From assembly GCA_964389525.1 (NCBI GenBank), contig CAYMEX010000004.1:62001-126000 (forward strand): a stretch of 64,000 nucleotides of DNA. Direction: 5' to 3'. Positions within the stretch are counted from its first letter, which is position 1. The number at the start of each line of letters is the position of its first letter. The notes under the pieces are model-generated. The model had not been told where the DNA came from. It ran no database searches and was given only the letters and a program-made list of their open reading frames with translations. Source of the stretch: JAFLTL01 sp964389525. Its GTDB lineage: Bacteria; Bacteroidota; Bacteroidia; Bacteroidales; Muribaculaceae. Below are positions 25,879-34,958 of the stretch, piece by piece. Position numbers and translations under genes: made by a program.

Positions 25879-26808
25879 TCACTTCACAAGCTCACGTATC
25901 ACGATATCATTCGCACGATCCACAAGACGGGTGTCGAGCGACGACAGATATATCTGTGTCGTCAGTTCCGACTCATGTCCGAGACAATCGCTGATCACCG
26001 ACACAGGCACATTTTGGTCGCGCGCGATGCTCGCCCACGAGTGGCGGCTCACATACATCGTCAGCTGGCCGCCCAGACCAGCAAGCACCGACACCTCCTT
26101 CAGCCTGTTGTTGACAAGACGCAAAGCATTGCGGTATTGACGCCGCTCGTCGCCCGCATGCCTGATGATCGGCAGCAGATACTCGATAGTGTTATGCGGA
26201 AGCCGGTCGACAACAGTCTGCATGCAACGTTTCCACTTCACCTCCACACGCTGACCCGTCTTCCGGCGACGATAGGTCAGCACACCGTCGTGCAGATCAC
26301 TCTTTTTCAGATAGCTCATATCCACAAAACTCATGCCGCGAGTCATAAACGAAAAAAGAAACATCTGTCGGGCAAACTCCTGCGACGGCTTCAGCGGCAC
26401 ATTCAGATCTCTTATCCGCCTCACCGCGGCAAGCGGTATGGCCCGCTTCCTGGTCTTGCTTACCCCTGTGTAGACATGTCTGAACGGATGGCACTGCTGT
26501 GTCAGCCCGCGCTCAACCGCACGGTTGTACACTGCGCGGAGCACACGATTGTAAAACGACACAGTGTTCAACGTCGCTCCACGACGTTTCAGCCACGCCT
26601 CATACTCCATGACCATATCTGAGTCGACACATCCAAGTTCTACATCAAGTCCGCCCCTGAAGCACATGAAACTGTTAAGAGCCGACCTGTAGATCTCGGC
26701 CGTACGCTCATGGTGAAGCCTGACGAGTTGCCCGATCACATCCCGCATAAACCCCGAAAAAGTCATACAGGCATCTCCACCGACGCCCGCATTTGTTTTA
26801 GATTTCAT
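25879..26808 (-). CDS. Tyrosine site-specific recombinase, probable promoter invertase
   Basis: 309 residues from the ATG at 26808. An N-terminal SAM-like core-binding domain (FMRDVIGQLVRLHHERTAEIY, then TLNTVSFYNRVLRAVYNRAVERG) precedes the catalytic domain with Arg I in FSFMTRGMSFVDMSYL, the beta-hairpin Lys in RRRKTGQ, Arg II in YVSRHSWAS, a LGHESE motif and the nucleophile Tyr in TTQIYLSS. The usual first His of the HxxR box is a Tyr here, as is common in Bacteroidales invertases. Length and sequence fit the Tsr/Mpi-like DNA invertase group rather than mobile-element integrases. Its position, 400 bp from paired inverted repeats around a promoter, makes it the candidate invertase. Confidence 0.88.
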   Translation of the reverse strand: MKSKTNAGVGGDACMTFSGFMRDVIGQLVRLHHERTAEIYRSALNSFMCFRGGLDVELGCVDSDMVMEYEAWLKRRGATLNTVSFYNRVLRAVYNRAVERGLTQQCHPFRHVYTGVSKTRKRAIPLAAVRRIRDLNVPLKPSQEFARQMFLFSFMTRGMSFVDMSYLKKSDLHDGVLTYRRRKTGQRVEVKWKRCMQTVVDRLPHNTIEYLLPIIRHAGDERRQYRNALRLVNNRLKEVSVLAGLGGQLTMYVSRHSWASIARDQNVPVSVISDCLGHESELTTQIYLSSLDTRLVDRANDIVIRELVK

Positions 26809-26943
26809 AGTAACAATATTTTTATGGTTGAATACATATGTCATAATATCGCCCCAAAAGACATTCCGACCTTGGCACATATACCTATAATTGATTTATA
26901 TGCCGCTCGCCGGCCGGTATACCCCTGCCCCTTGAAAACAAGA

Positions 26944-26975
26944 AGCCGCCGACGCTTCAACACGCCGGCGGCTAT
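26944..26975 (-). terminator. Terminator after the GH38 gene
   Basis: Arms AGCCGCCG (26944-26951) and CGGCGGCT (26966-26973). On the minus strand the stem is followed by TCTTGTTTTC. It lies about 30 bp past the stop at 27003. Confidence 0.65.
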
Positions 26976-27002
26976 TGTCTGTTAATTGTTTTTCAGATCT
27001 GC

Positions 27003-30000
27003 TTAATACACCTCGATCTCATAGATGCGCGATACCGTCTCTCCGGCGGCCTGCGTGGGCGAAGTGACCATCAGCTTCAGATAGCGCACGCTCTCAGGCT
27101 TGGACAGTTTACGGTTGACTACATTCTGGCGGTTGCCCGAAATGGCGTCAACAGTATGCCAGTCCTCGTCGGTCGAGTTACGGCCCAGAAGATAACAGCC
27201 CGATGTCACGTATGAGGGATCTTCCTCACCGGCATTCAGCAGCTTCCAGCCGTGAATCTCGGTCTGATTGCCGAGGTCAAACACCACTGTCGGAGGATTG
27301 CCATTCACATCACACCACTTTGTGCGCTTGTCACCATCGAGCATCTTGGCCGGAGCCTCACGATCGTTCACAAAGCCCGAATACGACACGATCATCTCGG
27401 GAGTAAGAATATTTGTGTATGCCTCTTCGACCACAACCGACTCGGTATTGGCGGTCTTGAACAGGGGCGCGGCGGCTACCGCACGGCCATTCTCACCCGA
27501 TGCGACTGTTGCAGAGAACAGCACAAGCTGGCGGTCTTTGGGAAGTATCACCGACGTTGCGCCGGCAGGCACATCAACCGTATAGTGGAACATATACGCG
27601 TACTCGTGAGGCTGGTCGCCGGTCGGTGAGTGACGGTGAGTGCCCACATAAGCCACACGCTGATCTTTCATGTAACCCTGAGTGTGTCCGTCGTGTCCCC
27701 ACTGGCCAATGAAACCGGTGTAAGAGGGCACTACAATTGAGTCCACCTCATTGCCTACAGTTATCGCGGTTTTCACATCGCTGCCGTCGGTGTCAGCTGC
27801 CATAAGCAGATGCAGCTTGCTCCAGTTGCCGGCAGGAAGAGCGATTGTATCGCCGTTGCATACCACCGCATTGTTGTAAGGCTTCTTGTTGATTGCAAAC
27901 TCGATACCACCCGACACGATATTCTCGGGCATTATCTCGGCCGCATAGCTGTAACCACCCGACAGACCGCCTTCGCGTCTAAATCCGTTCCATGTCTGGA
28001 TATTGCGGTTGCAAGGAAGTTCAACTGCCGCCATTTCAGGCTTGATGACATCGCTTTCATCGAAATAAACGCGATATGTGCCAACACCGTTTGCCTTGAG
28101 GCTTACAGGAAGCTTGTTGCCCTGTACGGCTACATCAGCGATAGCCTTCTCTGTTCCGTCGGCCTGCTTCGCACTCTTTATGTCACGTGAAAACACCACA
28201 TTGGCAGTGGTGGGCTTGCCGGAAGTCTCATAGACACGCACAACATAGCCGTTACCGTCCTCCGCACGCTTCAATGCCTTGATAGAAACATTGGCGGCAT
28301 CGGTCGATGCAAGCGACAGACTACGTCCGTTGCCCTTGCTCTTAGGCACGATAAACGCCTTGACACGCTGGTTGAGACGCTCGCCGGCCTTCACAGCCTC
28401 TGCACGGTCAAGACCGCCGTTATGGCCTACAATCGAGTATGTGAACTCGTGGTGGCCCATATCCTGATGATCCTGATACTTATAGCCTCTGTTAGTCTCG
28501 GGAGTGTGAAGCAGAGTCAGGCGTATTGTATTGTCATTAGGCTTGTCCCAGCCATACTTTGAGTCATTGAGCACAGTCACGCCATAAGCGTTGTCGCTCA
28601 GATCGGCCCAGTCTCTTGCAGGAACTTCATATGCGATAGGCGTGTTGTTGCCACGTTCGGCCACGCCGAGACCGAGATCATATGTAGCCTTCTCATTCGA
28701 TACCGACAGAGGGAACTCAGCCTTGACAAGAGCGTTGGTAGTAGCCCAGTCCACTTCGTTGACAAAGTCGATGCGGTCAGCAAGTGCGCCCTCATAGAGG
28801 TTCACATACTGTGTGAACTGCGAGTCACCGTACTTCTTCGAGATCTTGACGCTTTTCTTGAGGTCACCGTTGTCGACAAGCTCGATCGAGACATCCTCGC
28901 CAAACGATACAGGCTCGGCATCGACCGTTGCCTTCATAACCTCCCATGCAGGCCAGGCATACGACTTGTTCTCGGTGAACATAGCAAGACGGATAGCCTT
29001 GCCCTCCTTGACAAGCTCCTTGCCGTTACGCTTGTCGACAAGCGAAGTGATATCGCCGTTGCCACCGAATGTCATGCTGTAGACACTGTTCTCCAATTTG
29101 CTCACCTTCTCGGCCTTCTTGGCATTGCCGCGACCCTTCACTGCAACGTCATACACGGCATAACCCACTGCCGGGACGGTAGCCTCCATAAGCACAGTGG
29201 CCTTGCCGTCAGCATAGCCGGTCACCTGCGCCTTCACCTGCTTGCCGTTCTGGTTCTTGACAACAACACCCGACGGACGCACCTTCGACGGAACCTCGAT
29301 CTCGACAACATCGGTTGTCTCATAACCGAGCGGGTTGAAGAGAAGAACAGGAGTACCGCCGACATTGGTATTCAGCTTTGCAGCAACGCTTGAAGCCGCA
29401 TCTGTGAGCAGGTCGCCGAATTGCTTGAGTGAAAGAAGCTCGTCGTTCCACGAGAACTCATATGCGCGAGGAATGCTCGTGCCGGTCAGGTCATCATGAA
29501 ACTGATGGAAGATAAAACGCTTCCATGCCTCTGTCAGCTGAGCGGTGGGGTACTCGTGTCCGGCATAGAGAGCGGCCACGGCTGCACCACGCTCGGCAGC
29601 GTCACCGAGGAGCTCATTCTGGCGGTTGTAGAGTTTCATGGCAGCCTGCGAGGTATAGCAGCCTGTGCCATGCACATCCATCAGAAGCTCGCCCTCAAAC
29701 ACAGGCAGTTCCGGATGCGATGAATAAGGCAGAAAATCCTTGTACATCTGGTCGCTCGTAGCGCTGACGATCTTTAGCGGGCCACTGCCTTTAAGACCTT
29801 TCTCGACTGCCTCCACAGACCCGATCGACGGCGAACCGCCCGTGTCGCCTGTACCGTAATAATGATACACTACATTATCAGGATTCTCCGAGGCATACTT
29901 CTGAAGAGACTTGTCGTTGGATATATCCTGACCTCTCCAGCGGAAATTGTAGTTATAGCCGTGAGCCATCATTATGCTCTCGCCGTCAACACCTTTCCAC

Positions 30001-30572
30001 AGACCTACGGCAAACGGATACTTCTTGTTGCCCTCATAAAAAGGCTTGTTACGCCAACCGAGCTTCTGCGACGAGAAACCGAGAAGGCCGCAGTGATTGG
30101 CGATAGTCGGGAGCGTCCAGCCGAATCCGAAACAGTCGGGAAGGAAAATATCGGTGCTCTCCACCCCGAACTCATCACGGTAGAAGTTCTGGCCGAGCAT
30201 GATATTACGGATCTGCGACTCAACAGAGGGGACAATCACGTCGTTGGCATCCCAGCTCGCGCCGGTGATATGCCATCGTCCGCTCTTCACATAATCCTTC
30301 ACCTGCTCATACTGCTCCGGATAATACTCCTTCATCCAGGCATACTTCACTCCGCCCTCAAAGTTGAAGACATAGTCAGGATACTGGCTGAGCAGAAACA
30401 GATTCTGTGTCAGTGTCTTTTTCACATAGTCGCGGATCGTCGTCTGTACGTCCCAGTTCCATTGCGTGTCGAGATGCGCGTTGGACACAGCATAGACGGT
30501 TGGATCATCGCCTCTCATGCCATTTACGCCGAGCGCAAGCATGGCAAGAGCGACCGTGCCGATTTTTTTCAT
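27003..30572 (-). CDS. Secreted GH38 alpha-mannosidase with C-terminal F5/8 type C (CBM32-like) domain
   Basis: 1189 residues with a signal peptide (MKKIGTVALAMLALGVNGMRG). The N-terminal catalytic barrel has the zinc motif NAHLDTQWNW (H33, D35), the WDANDV segment near 107-112 with a likely nucleophile Asp, and LPDCFGFGWTLP. The middle three-helix bundle and C-terminal beta domains follow over ~300-1000. Residues ~1055-1189 (YSGFVNDREAPAKMLDG, WCDVNGNPPTVVFDLG, YLKLMV) are an F5/8 type C carbohydrate-binding domain. It probably trims alpha-mannose from host or yeast glycans in the periplasm or at the surface. Monocistronic, with a TAAATTTG -7 box at 30643-30636 and a terminator behind. Confidence 0.93.
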   Translation of the reverse strand: MKKIGTVALAMLALGVNGMRGDDPTVYAVSNAHLDTQWNWDVQTTIRDYVKKTLTQNLFLLSQYPDYVFNFEGGVKYAWMKEYYPEQYEQVKDYVKSGRWHITGASWDANDVIVPSVESQIRNIMLGQNFYRDEFGVESTDIFLPDCFGFGWTLPTIANHCGLLGFSSQKLGWRNKPFYEGNKKYPFAVGLWKGVDGESIMMAHGYNYNFRWRGQDISNDKSLQKYASENPDNVVYHYYGTGDTGGSPSIGSVEAVEKGLKGSGPLKIVSATSDQMYKDFLPYSSHPELPVFEGELLMDVHGTGCYTSQAAMKLYNRQNELLGDAAERGAAVAALYAGHEYPTAQLTEAWKRFIFHQFHDDLTGTSIPRAYEFSWNDELLSLKQFGDLLTDAASSVAAKLNTNVGGTPVLLFNPLGYETTDVVEIEVPSKVRPSGVVVKNQNGKQVKAQVTGYADGKATVLMEATVPAVGYAVYDVAVKGRGNAKKAEKVSKLENSVYSMTFGGNGDITSLVDKRNGKELVKEGKAIRLAMFTENKSYAWPAWEVMKATVDAEPVSFGEDVSIELVDNGDLKKSVKISKKYGDSQFTQYVNLYEGALADRIDFVNEVDWATTNALVKAEFPLSVSNEKATYDLGLGVAERGNNTPIAYEVPARDWADLSDNAYGVTVLNDSKYGWDKPNDNTIRLTLLHTPETNRGYKYQDHQDMGHHEFTYSIVGHNGGLDRAEAVKAGERLNQRVKAFIVPKSKGNGRSLSLASTDAANVSIKALKRAEDGNGYVVRVYETSGKPTTANVVFSRDIKSAKQADGTEKAIADVAVQGNKLPVSLKANGVGTYRVYFDESDVIKPEMAAVELPCNRNIQTWNGFRREGGLSGGYSYAAEIMPENIVSGGIEFAINKKPYNNAVVCNGDTIALPAGNWSKLHLLMAADTDGSDVKTAITVGNEVDSIVVPSYTGFIGQWGHDGHTQGYMKDQRVAYVGTHRHSPTGDQPHEYAYMFHYTVDVPAGATSVILPKDRQLVLFSATVASGENGRAVAAAPLFKTANTESVVVEEAYTNILTPEMIVSYSGFVNDREAPAKMLDGDKRTKWCDVNGNPPTVVFDLGNQTEIHGWKLLNAGEEDPSYVTSGCYLLGRNSTDEDWHTVDAISGNRQNVVNRKLSKPESVRYLKLMVTSPTQAAGETVSRIYEIEVY

Positions 30573-30673
30573 GATAAAACTTATTATTATATAACTTGAA
30601 TTTTGTTTTTCCGGCTTTTACTCCCCCCTCACTTGCAAATTTATAAAAAATAAGCATACCGCAATTACTATTA

Positions 30674-30717
30674 ACTAAAAATATTGCGGCCGCCCGGTCT
30701 TATTTAGACGGGCGGCC
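30674..30717 (-). terminator. Terminator after tyrA
   Basis: Arms GGCCGCCCG (30688-30696) and CGGGCGGCC (30709-30717). On the minus strand the stem is followed by GCAATATTTTTAG. A textbook intrinsic terminator. Confidence 0.85.
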
Positions 30718-30740
30718 ACAATACAGTTATTTAAAAGAAC

Positions 30741-31514
30741 TTACTTCAGATTCTCACGCACACGTTCCAGATAATGCTTCATACCCTCGCTGTCGTGATT
30801 CTTCACGATATCGCGCAGCTCCGAGAGCTGCTCCATGATGCGGCCGAGCTGATCGGTCGTGTGAGGGTTGAACAATATTTCGCTCAGCAGATAGTCATCC
30901 TCGCTCATCAGCCCCTTGGCGATACCCATGTGGCGTTTGAAAGTAGTGCCCGGAGCATCCTGATGCTTCATCACCGAGGCAAAAACAAGCGTCGAAGCAA
31001 ACGGTATCGACAGCGAGTAGGCGATCGTTTCGTCATGCTCGGCAAACGTGTATTCCTCTATGTGAAGCCCAAGACGGTTGTAAAGATCCTTGAAAAAAAC
31101 CTTGCCGAGATGATCGCCCTCCGATATTATCACCGCATTCTCGTTGGCGAGATTGCTCAGAGAGGCAAACGTCGGGCCGAACATCGGGTGAGTCGACACA
31201 AACGGGTGTCCGCATGTGGCATAAAACTCAGGCAGACCGGTCTTCACCGACGCTATATCGCTAAGTATAGCCGTTGCAGGCAGAAAAGGAAGCACCGCCT
31301 TAAACGCGTCGAGTGTATATTTGACCGTGGCGGCGTTGATCACAAGAGCCGGACTGAACTCCTCCACCTCCTCGAGGCGTGAGAAGCGCTGCGTGTTGTA
31401 AGTGAAGCGCAGACGCTTCGGATCCGGGTCATAAACGCCCACCTCATGCTCAAACGATAGGAGATCACAGAAAAATGTCCCCATTTTTCCGGCTCCCAAT
31501 ATCAGGATTCTCAT
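30741..31514 (-). CDS. tyrA: Prephenate dehydrogenase
   Basis: 257 residues, short for the family but complete. The start is MRILILGAGKMGTFFCDLL, an NAD(P)-binding fold. SDIASVKTGL and HPFVSTHPMFGPTFASL are the prephenate dehydrogenase motifs, with the catalytic-type His in THPMFGP. It makes 4-hydroxyphenylpyruvate for tyrosine synthesis in the cytosol. It starts 9 bp after the DAHP synthase/chorismate mutase gene, so prephenate formed by that enzyme's mutase domain is used by the next gene. Confidence 0.9.
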   Translation of the reverse strand: MRILILGAGKMGTFFCDLLSFEHEVGVYDPDPKRLRFTYNTQRFSRLEEVEEFSPALVINAATVKYTLDAFKAVLPFLPATAILSDIASVKTGLPEFYATCGHPFVSTHPMFGPTFASLSNLANENAVIISEGDHLGKVFFKDLYNRLGLHIEEYTFAEHDETIAYSLSIPFASTLVFASVMKHQDAPGTTFKRHMGIAKGLMSEDDYLLSEILFNPHTTDQLGRIMEQLSELRDIVKNHDSEGMKHYLERVRENLK

Positions 31515-31523
31515 ATCAAAAGA

Positions 31524-32597
31524 TCAGCGTTTGTTGAACACCTCAATCTGCTGGCGCACCGACTCCTCGTGTATAGCCTGAAGCACCGTCTGCATGAACT
31601 CGCCGCTCATGCCCATCTCCTTGGCAAGCCCGACACGCGACTGCATGATGTCGCCATAGCGCGCAGCCTGTATCACAGGCATATGATGTTCCTTTTTATA
31701 TTGTCCTATCTCACGGCTCACACGCATACGCTTGTTCAGCGTTTCGATAAGCTCATTGTCGAGCACGTCGATCTGCTGGCGCAGAAGCTTGAGATTCTCG
31801 GTCGACTGCTTCTCGTCACGGAACACCAGAGTGTTCAGTATGTAGTTGAGCACATCGGGAGTCACCTGCTGAGCCTTGTCGCTCCATGCGCAGTCAGGGT
31901 CACAGTGGCTCTCTATGATCAGACCGTCGAAGCCCATATCCATCGCCTGCTGCGACAGCGGAGCCACAAGTTCGCGCTTGCCTCCGATATGGCTGGGGTC
32001 ATGTATGATCGGGAGCTCCGGCAGACGGCGGCGCAGCTCTATAGGTATATGCCACTGAGGCAGATTTCTGTAAAGATGCTTGCCGTAGGCGCTGAATCCG
32101 CGGTGTATGGCGCCGAGCTGCCTGATGCCTGCATTGTAGAGACGCTCCAGAGCGCCGATCCAGAGCTCCAGATCGGGGTTGACAGGATTCTTAACCAGAA
32201 CGGGTATATCAACGCCTCTCTCCTTGAGAGCGTCTGCGATCTCCTGCATCGCAAACGGGTTGGCCGACGTGCGCGCGCCGATCCAGAGCAGATCGACACC
32301 GGCGTCGAGAGCAGCCTCCACGTGAGCGCGTGTGGCCACTTCAGTCGACGTATACATGCCCGTCTGCTCCTTTACCTCCTTGAGCCAGGCAAGTCCCTCT
32401 TCACCTACGCCCTCAAAGCCTCCGGGCTTTGTACGCGGCTTCCATATACCCGCACGAAATATTTTGATACCGTGGGCGGCAAGCTCCTTTGCGGTTTCAA
32501 GTGTCTGTTCCTCTGTCTCTGCACTGCAAGGTCCCGATATGATCAAAGGACGCTCAAGCAGTTTGCCGCCAAGCGTCAGCGGTTTAAGTTCTTTCAT
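31524..32597 (-). CDS. Bifunctional DAHP synthase/chorismate mutase
   Basis: 357 residues. Residues ~1-265 are a KDSA-like DAHP synthase (RPLIISGPCSAETEEQ, FRAGIWKPRTKPGGFEG, IIESHCDPDCAWSD). Residues ~272-357 are an AroQ-type chorismate mutase (LKLLRQQIDVLDNELIETLNKRM, VIQAARYGDIMQSR). It catalyses the first step of the shikimate pathway and the branch to prephenate; in Bacteroidales this fusion is common and the mutase domain gives feedback control. It is the first gene of a two-gene unit with tyrA here; the usual upstream pheA and aminotransferase genes are not adjacent. Confidence 0.93.
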   Translation of the reverse strand: MKELKPLTLGGKLLERPLIISGPCSAETEEQTLETAKELAAHGIKIFRAGIWKPRTKPGGFEGVGEEGLAWLKEVKEQTGMYTSTEVATRAHVEAALDAGVDLLWIGARTSANPFAMQEIADALKERGVDIPVLVKNPVNPDLELWIGALERLYNAGIRQLGAIHRGFSAYGKHLYRNLPQWHIPIELRRRLPELPIIHDPSHIGGKRELVAPLSQQAMDMGFDGLIIESHCDPDCAWSDKAQQVTPDVLNYILNTLVFRDEKQSTENLKLLRQQIDVLDNELIETLNKRMRVSREIGQYKKEHHMPVIQAARYGDIMQSRVGLAKEMGMSGEFMQTVLQAIHEESVRQQIEVFNKR

Positions 32598-32952
32598 ATA
32601 TATTTTTCAATTCGTCACAAATTAGCGATCTTACGCTACGATTTTGCATAGATCGTTGCAAAGATGACCATTTTACTCCAAAACTCCAAACCTGCCACAT
32701 TATTATTTTTAAAATCTGTGGAGCGCCCCCACCCGCGAGACCTCACACATCACACGCCCCGTCATACCGAATAAGACATGCGGTCCAACCTTTTTTAATT
32801 AATTTTAGACAACCAATTCAAGGATTTTTCTATTTTTGCATTGTTGTACAGTAAATACATGAAGACAGAGTGCGGCTTCGGCAGGCGTCTGAAGTCCATC
32901 TGCATTCGCTTATACGATATATAACTCAAACTATCAACCAAATAACAAAATT
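32598..32952. promoter_or_regulatory. Divergent promoter region between DAHP synthase and mdh
   Basis: 355 bp without a gene. A TATTTTTG -7 box at 32831-32838 points toward mdh with a weak -33, giving a leader of about 110 nt. The minus-strand promoter of the DAHP synthase gene was not placed with confidence. Confidence 0.5.
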
Positions 32953-33888
32953 ATGTCAAAGGTAACAGTGGTTGGCGCCGGTAACGTAGGTGCCACTTGC
33001 GCCAATGTACTCGTCACGACTGGTGTAGCCGACGAGGTAGTTCTCATCGACATCAAGGAAGGCCTCTCCGAGGGAAAGGCTATGGACATCAACCAGACTG
33101 TCAATATCCTCGGCCTTGAGACCAGGCTCACTGGTGTGACCAATGATTACGAAAAGACAGCCGGAAGCGACGTCGTTGTCATCACTTCAGGCATACCCCG
33201 TAAGCCAGGCATGACACGCGAGGAGCTCATCGGCACAAACGCAAAAATCGTCAAGTCGGTTACCGACAGCATCCTCAAGTATTCGCCCAATGCTGTCATC
33301 GTCTGCGTGTCAAACCCCATGGACACAATGACCTACCTCATCCACAAGACATCAGGTCTTCCCAAGAACCGCATCATCGGCATGGGCGGAGCTCTCGACA
33401 GCGCACGCTTCAAATACTTCCTCTCGATTGCACTCAACGCAAATCCCAAAGAAGTTGAAGGCATCGTTATCGGTGGCCACGGCGACACGACAATGATACC
33501 CCTCGTGCGTTTCGCTGCATACCGCGGCGTTCCCGCTACCAACTACGTCGACGCAGACCGTCTCGCTACCGTAGCTGCCGACACAATGGTAGGCGGAGCA
33601 ACACTCACAAAGCTCCTCGGCACATCTGCATGGTACGCTCCCGGAGCTGCTGCCGCACAGGTTGTGGCTGCTGTCCTCCACGACGAGAAGAAACTCATCT
33701 CATGCTCGGCACTCCTCGACGGAGAGTACGGCGAGAGCGATCTCTGCATCGGTGTTCCCTGCATCCTGGGCAAGAACGGCATCGAGAAGATCGTCGAGTT
33801 CCCCCTCAACGACGAAGAGAAAGCACTCTTCCACAAGAGCGCAGAGGCTGTTCACAAGACCAACGCAGCACTCGCAGGTGCACTCTGA
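32953..33888 (+). CDS. mdh: Malate dehydrogenase
   Basis: 311 residues of the LDH-like (type III) malate dehydrogenase group. NAD-binding start VTVVGAGNVGATCANVL, then SGIPRKPGMTREELIGTNA with the substrate Arg, VSNPMDTMTYL, and the catalytic His in VIGGHGDTTMIPL. It interconverts oxaloacetate and malate; in Bacteroidales it is part of the reductive branch from PEP to succinate, which feeds the methylmalonyl-CoA decarboxylase operon later in this window. Codon bias suggests high expression. A terminator follows. Confidence 0.96.
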   Translation: MSKVTVVGAGNVGATCANVLVTTGVADEVVLIDIKEGLSEGKAMDINQTVNILGLETRLTGVTNDYEKTAGSDVVVITSGIPRKPGMTREELIGTNAKIVKSVTDSILKYSPNAVIVCVSNPMDTMTYLIHKTSGLPKNRIIGMGGALDSARFKYFLSIALNANPKEVEGIVIGGHGDTTMIPLVRFAAYRGVPATNYVDADRLATVAADTMVGGATLTKLLGTSAWYAPGAAAAQVVAAVLHDEKKLISCSALLDGEYGESDLCIGVPCILGKNGIEKIVEFPLNDEEKALFHKSAEAVHKTNAALAGAL

Positions 33889-33913
33889 TTTATATATTAT
33901 AACTGACAACATC

Positions 33914-33955
33914 CTCCGGGAGGGCGGCCTTGCGTCTCCCTCCCGGAGTCACTTT
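33914..33955 (+). terminator. Terminator after mdh
   Basis: Arms CTCCGGGAGG (33914-33923) and CCTCCCGGAG (about 33939-33948), then TCACTTTTACC on the plus strand. Confidence 0.7.
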
Positions 33956-33971
33956 TACCTCAATCTTAGCT

Positions 33972-34412
33972 ATGACAATACGTAAACTTCTTTCAGCATC
34001 GGCTCTTTCAATAGCCATGCTGCTTCCGGCAACTTCTTTCGCAAACGACAGCGACAGTAAAAACATACCCATTGGAGTCCAGGAACTCAAAAGCGGAGCG
34101 ACAATCAACGTCGACAAAGCACCGGGGCATCTTCTTGTCATCGACTTCAACGCCACATGGTGTGGCCCGTGCCGCAGATTCAGCCCCATCTTTAAGGCTG
34201 CCGCACAGAAATACAAAGGAGAAGTCGAGTTCGTTTCAGTCGACATAGACCGTCACCAGCATCTCGCACAATCGATCGGCATCACATCAGTGCCAACACT
34301 GCTGTTCATCCGCGCCGACGGCAAAATATACTCATGGGTCGGATTCCTCCCGCAGGAAGAATTTTTCAAAGCAATTGAACAGTTGAAAAGCGACAAAGAT
34401 GTTACAAAGTAA
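33972..34412 (+). CDS. Exported thioredoxin-like protein
   Basis: 146 residues from the ATG at 33972, which gives a signal peptide (MTIRKLLSASALSIAMLLPA) cleaved near SFA-ND. The mature part is a single thioredoxin fold with ATWCGPCRRF (C64, C67), cis-Pro in ITSVPTLLF and the usual C-terminal helix. A periplasmic thiol-disulfide role is likely. The frame is open upstream to 33930, but that part crosses the mdh terminator. Separate from trxA at 45438. Confidence 0.88.
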   Translation: MTIRKLLSASALSIAMLLPATSFANDSDSKNIPIGVQELKSGATINVDKAPGHLLVIDFNATWCGPCRRFSPIFKAAAQKYKGEVEFVSVDIDRHQHLAQSIGITSVPTLLFIRADGKIYSWVGFLPQEEFFKAIEQLKSDKDVTK

Positions 34413-34565
34413 AAACATTTGAAACCTCAAAGTTGCGTTACAATTACAATATTTAAGTAATATTAAACATTAGCCAACCCGATAAACTATCACGGCTTCA
34501 CAGATGTTTGTTCAGTGAAAGCAGCCAAAAACGGCTCACAGAAACAAACTAACATTTCAGAACCG

Positions 34566-34916
34566 ATGATTACCAACAACGTTATACAGACTCTCTACCG
34601 CAAATACAACCGTCGTCCGGCATCTGTCGATTCTCTCGACATACACCTCCTCTTTGAAGCAGTGCACCCGGCCAACGCCATACACATCGACAACGGCATG
34701 CTGTACATCAGCAGCGTTCCGGCCGATTCACCATTCCACGCCATACGACTCGCCAACATACACGCAATCGTAGAGTTTGAGGAAACCGTAGCCATCGTCA
34801 TGCACTCGACCATACTGTTCCTGAGCAAAGTCAGCAACGACGTCAGAGTGCACATCAAGCCCGTTAGAGAGTCGATATGGAGCCGCATCAAAGACAAGCT
34901 CGGCTTCGTCGCATAA
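34566..34916 (+). CDS. Hypothetical protein (116 aa)
   Basis: 116 residues from ATG 34566 (MITNNVIQTLYRKYNRRPAS). An earlier ATG at 34515 would add 17 residues that look like leader sequence. Soluble, mixed alpha/beta (LDIHLLFEAVHPANAIHIDNGMLYI; FEETVAIVMHSTILFLSKV) with a basic C-terminal helix. Not recognised. It lies 42 bp before the M28 peptidase on the same strand. Confidence 0.6.
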   Translation: MITNNVIQTLYRKYNRRPASVDSLDIHLLFEAVHPANAIHIDNGMLYISSVPADSPFHAIRLANIHAIVEFEETVAIVMHSTILFLSKVSNDVRVHIKPVRESIWSRIKDKLGFVA

Positions 34917-34958
34917 AAAAATGAACAGATCAGACCAATCATCATACACACATCAGCA

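Noticed and set aside
25879..26808. Integrase of a prophage or conjugative element
   Set aside because: No phage or conjugation genes and no flanking attachment repeats; the paired inverted sites and promoter favour an invertase.
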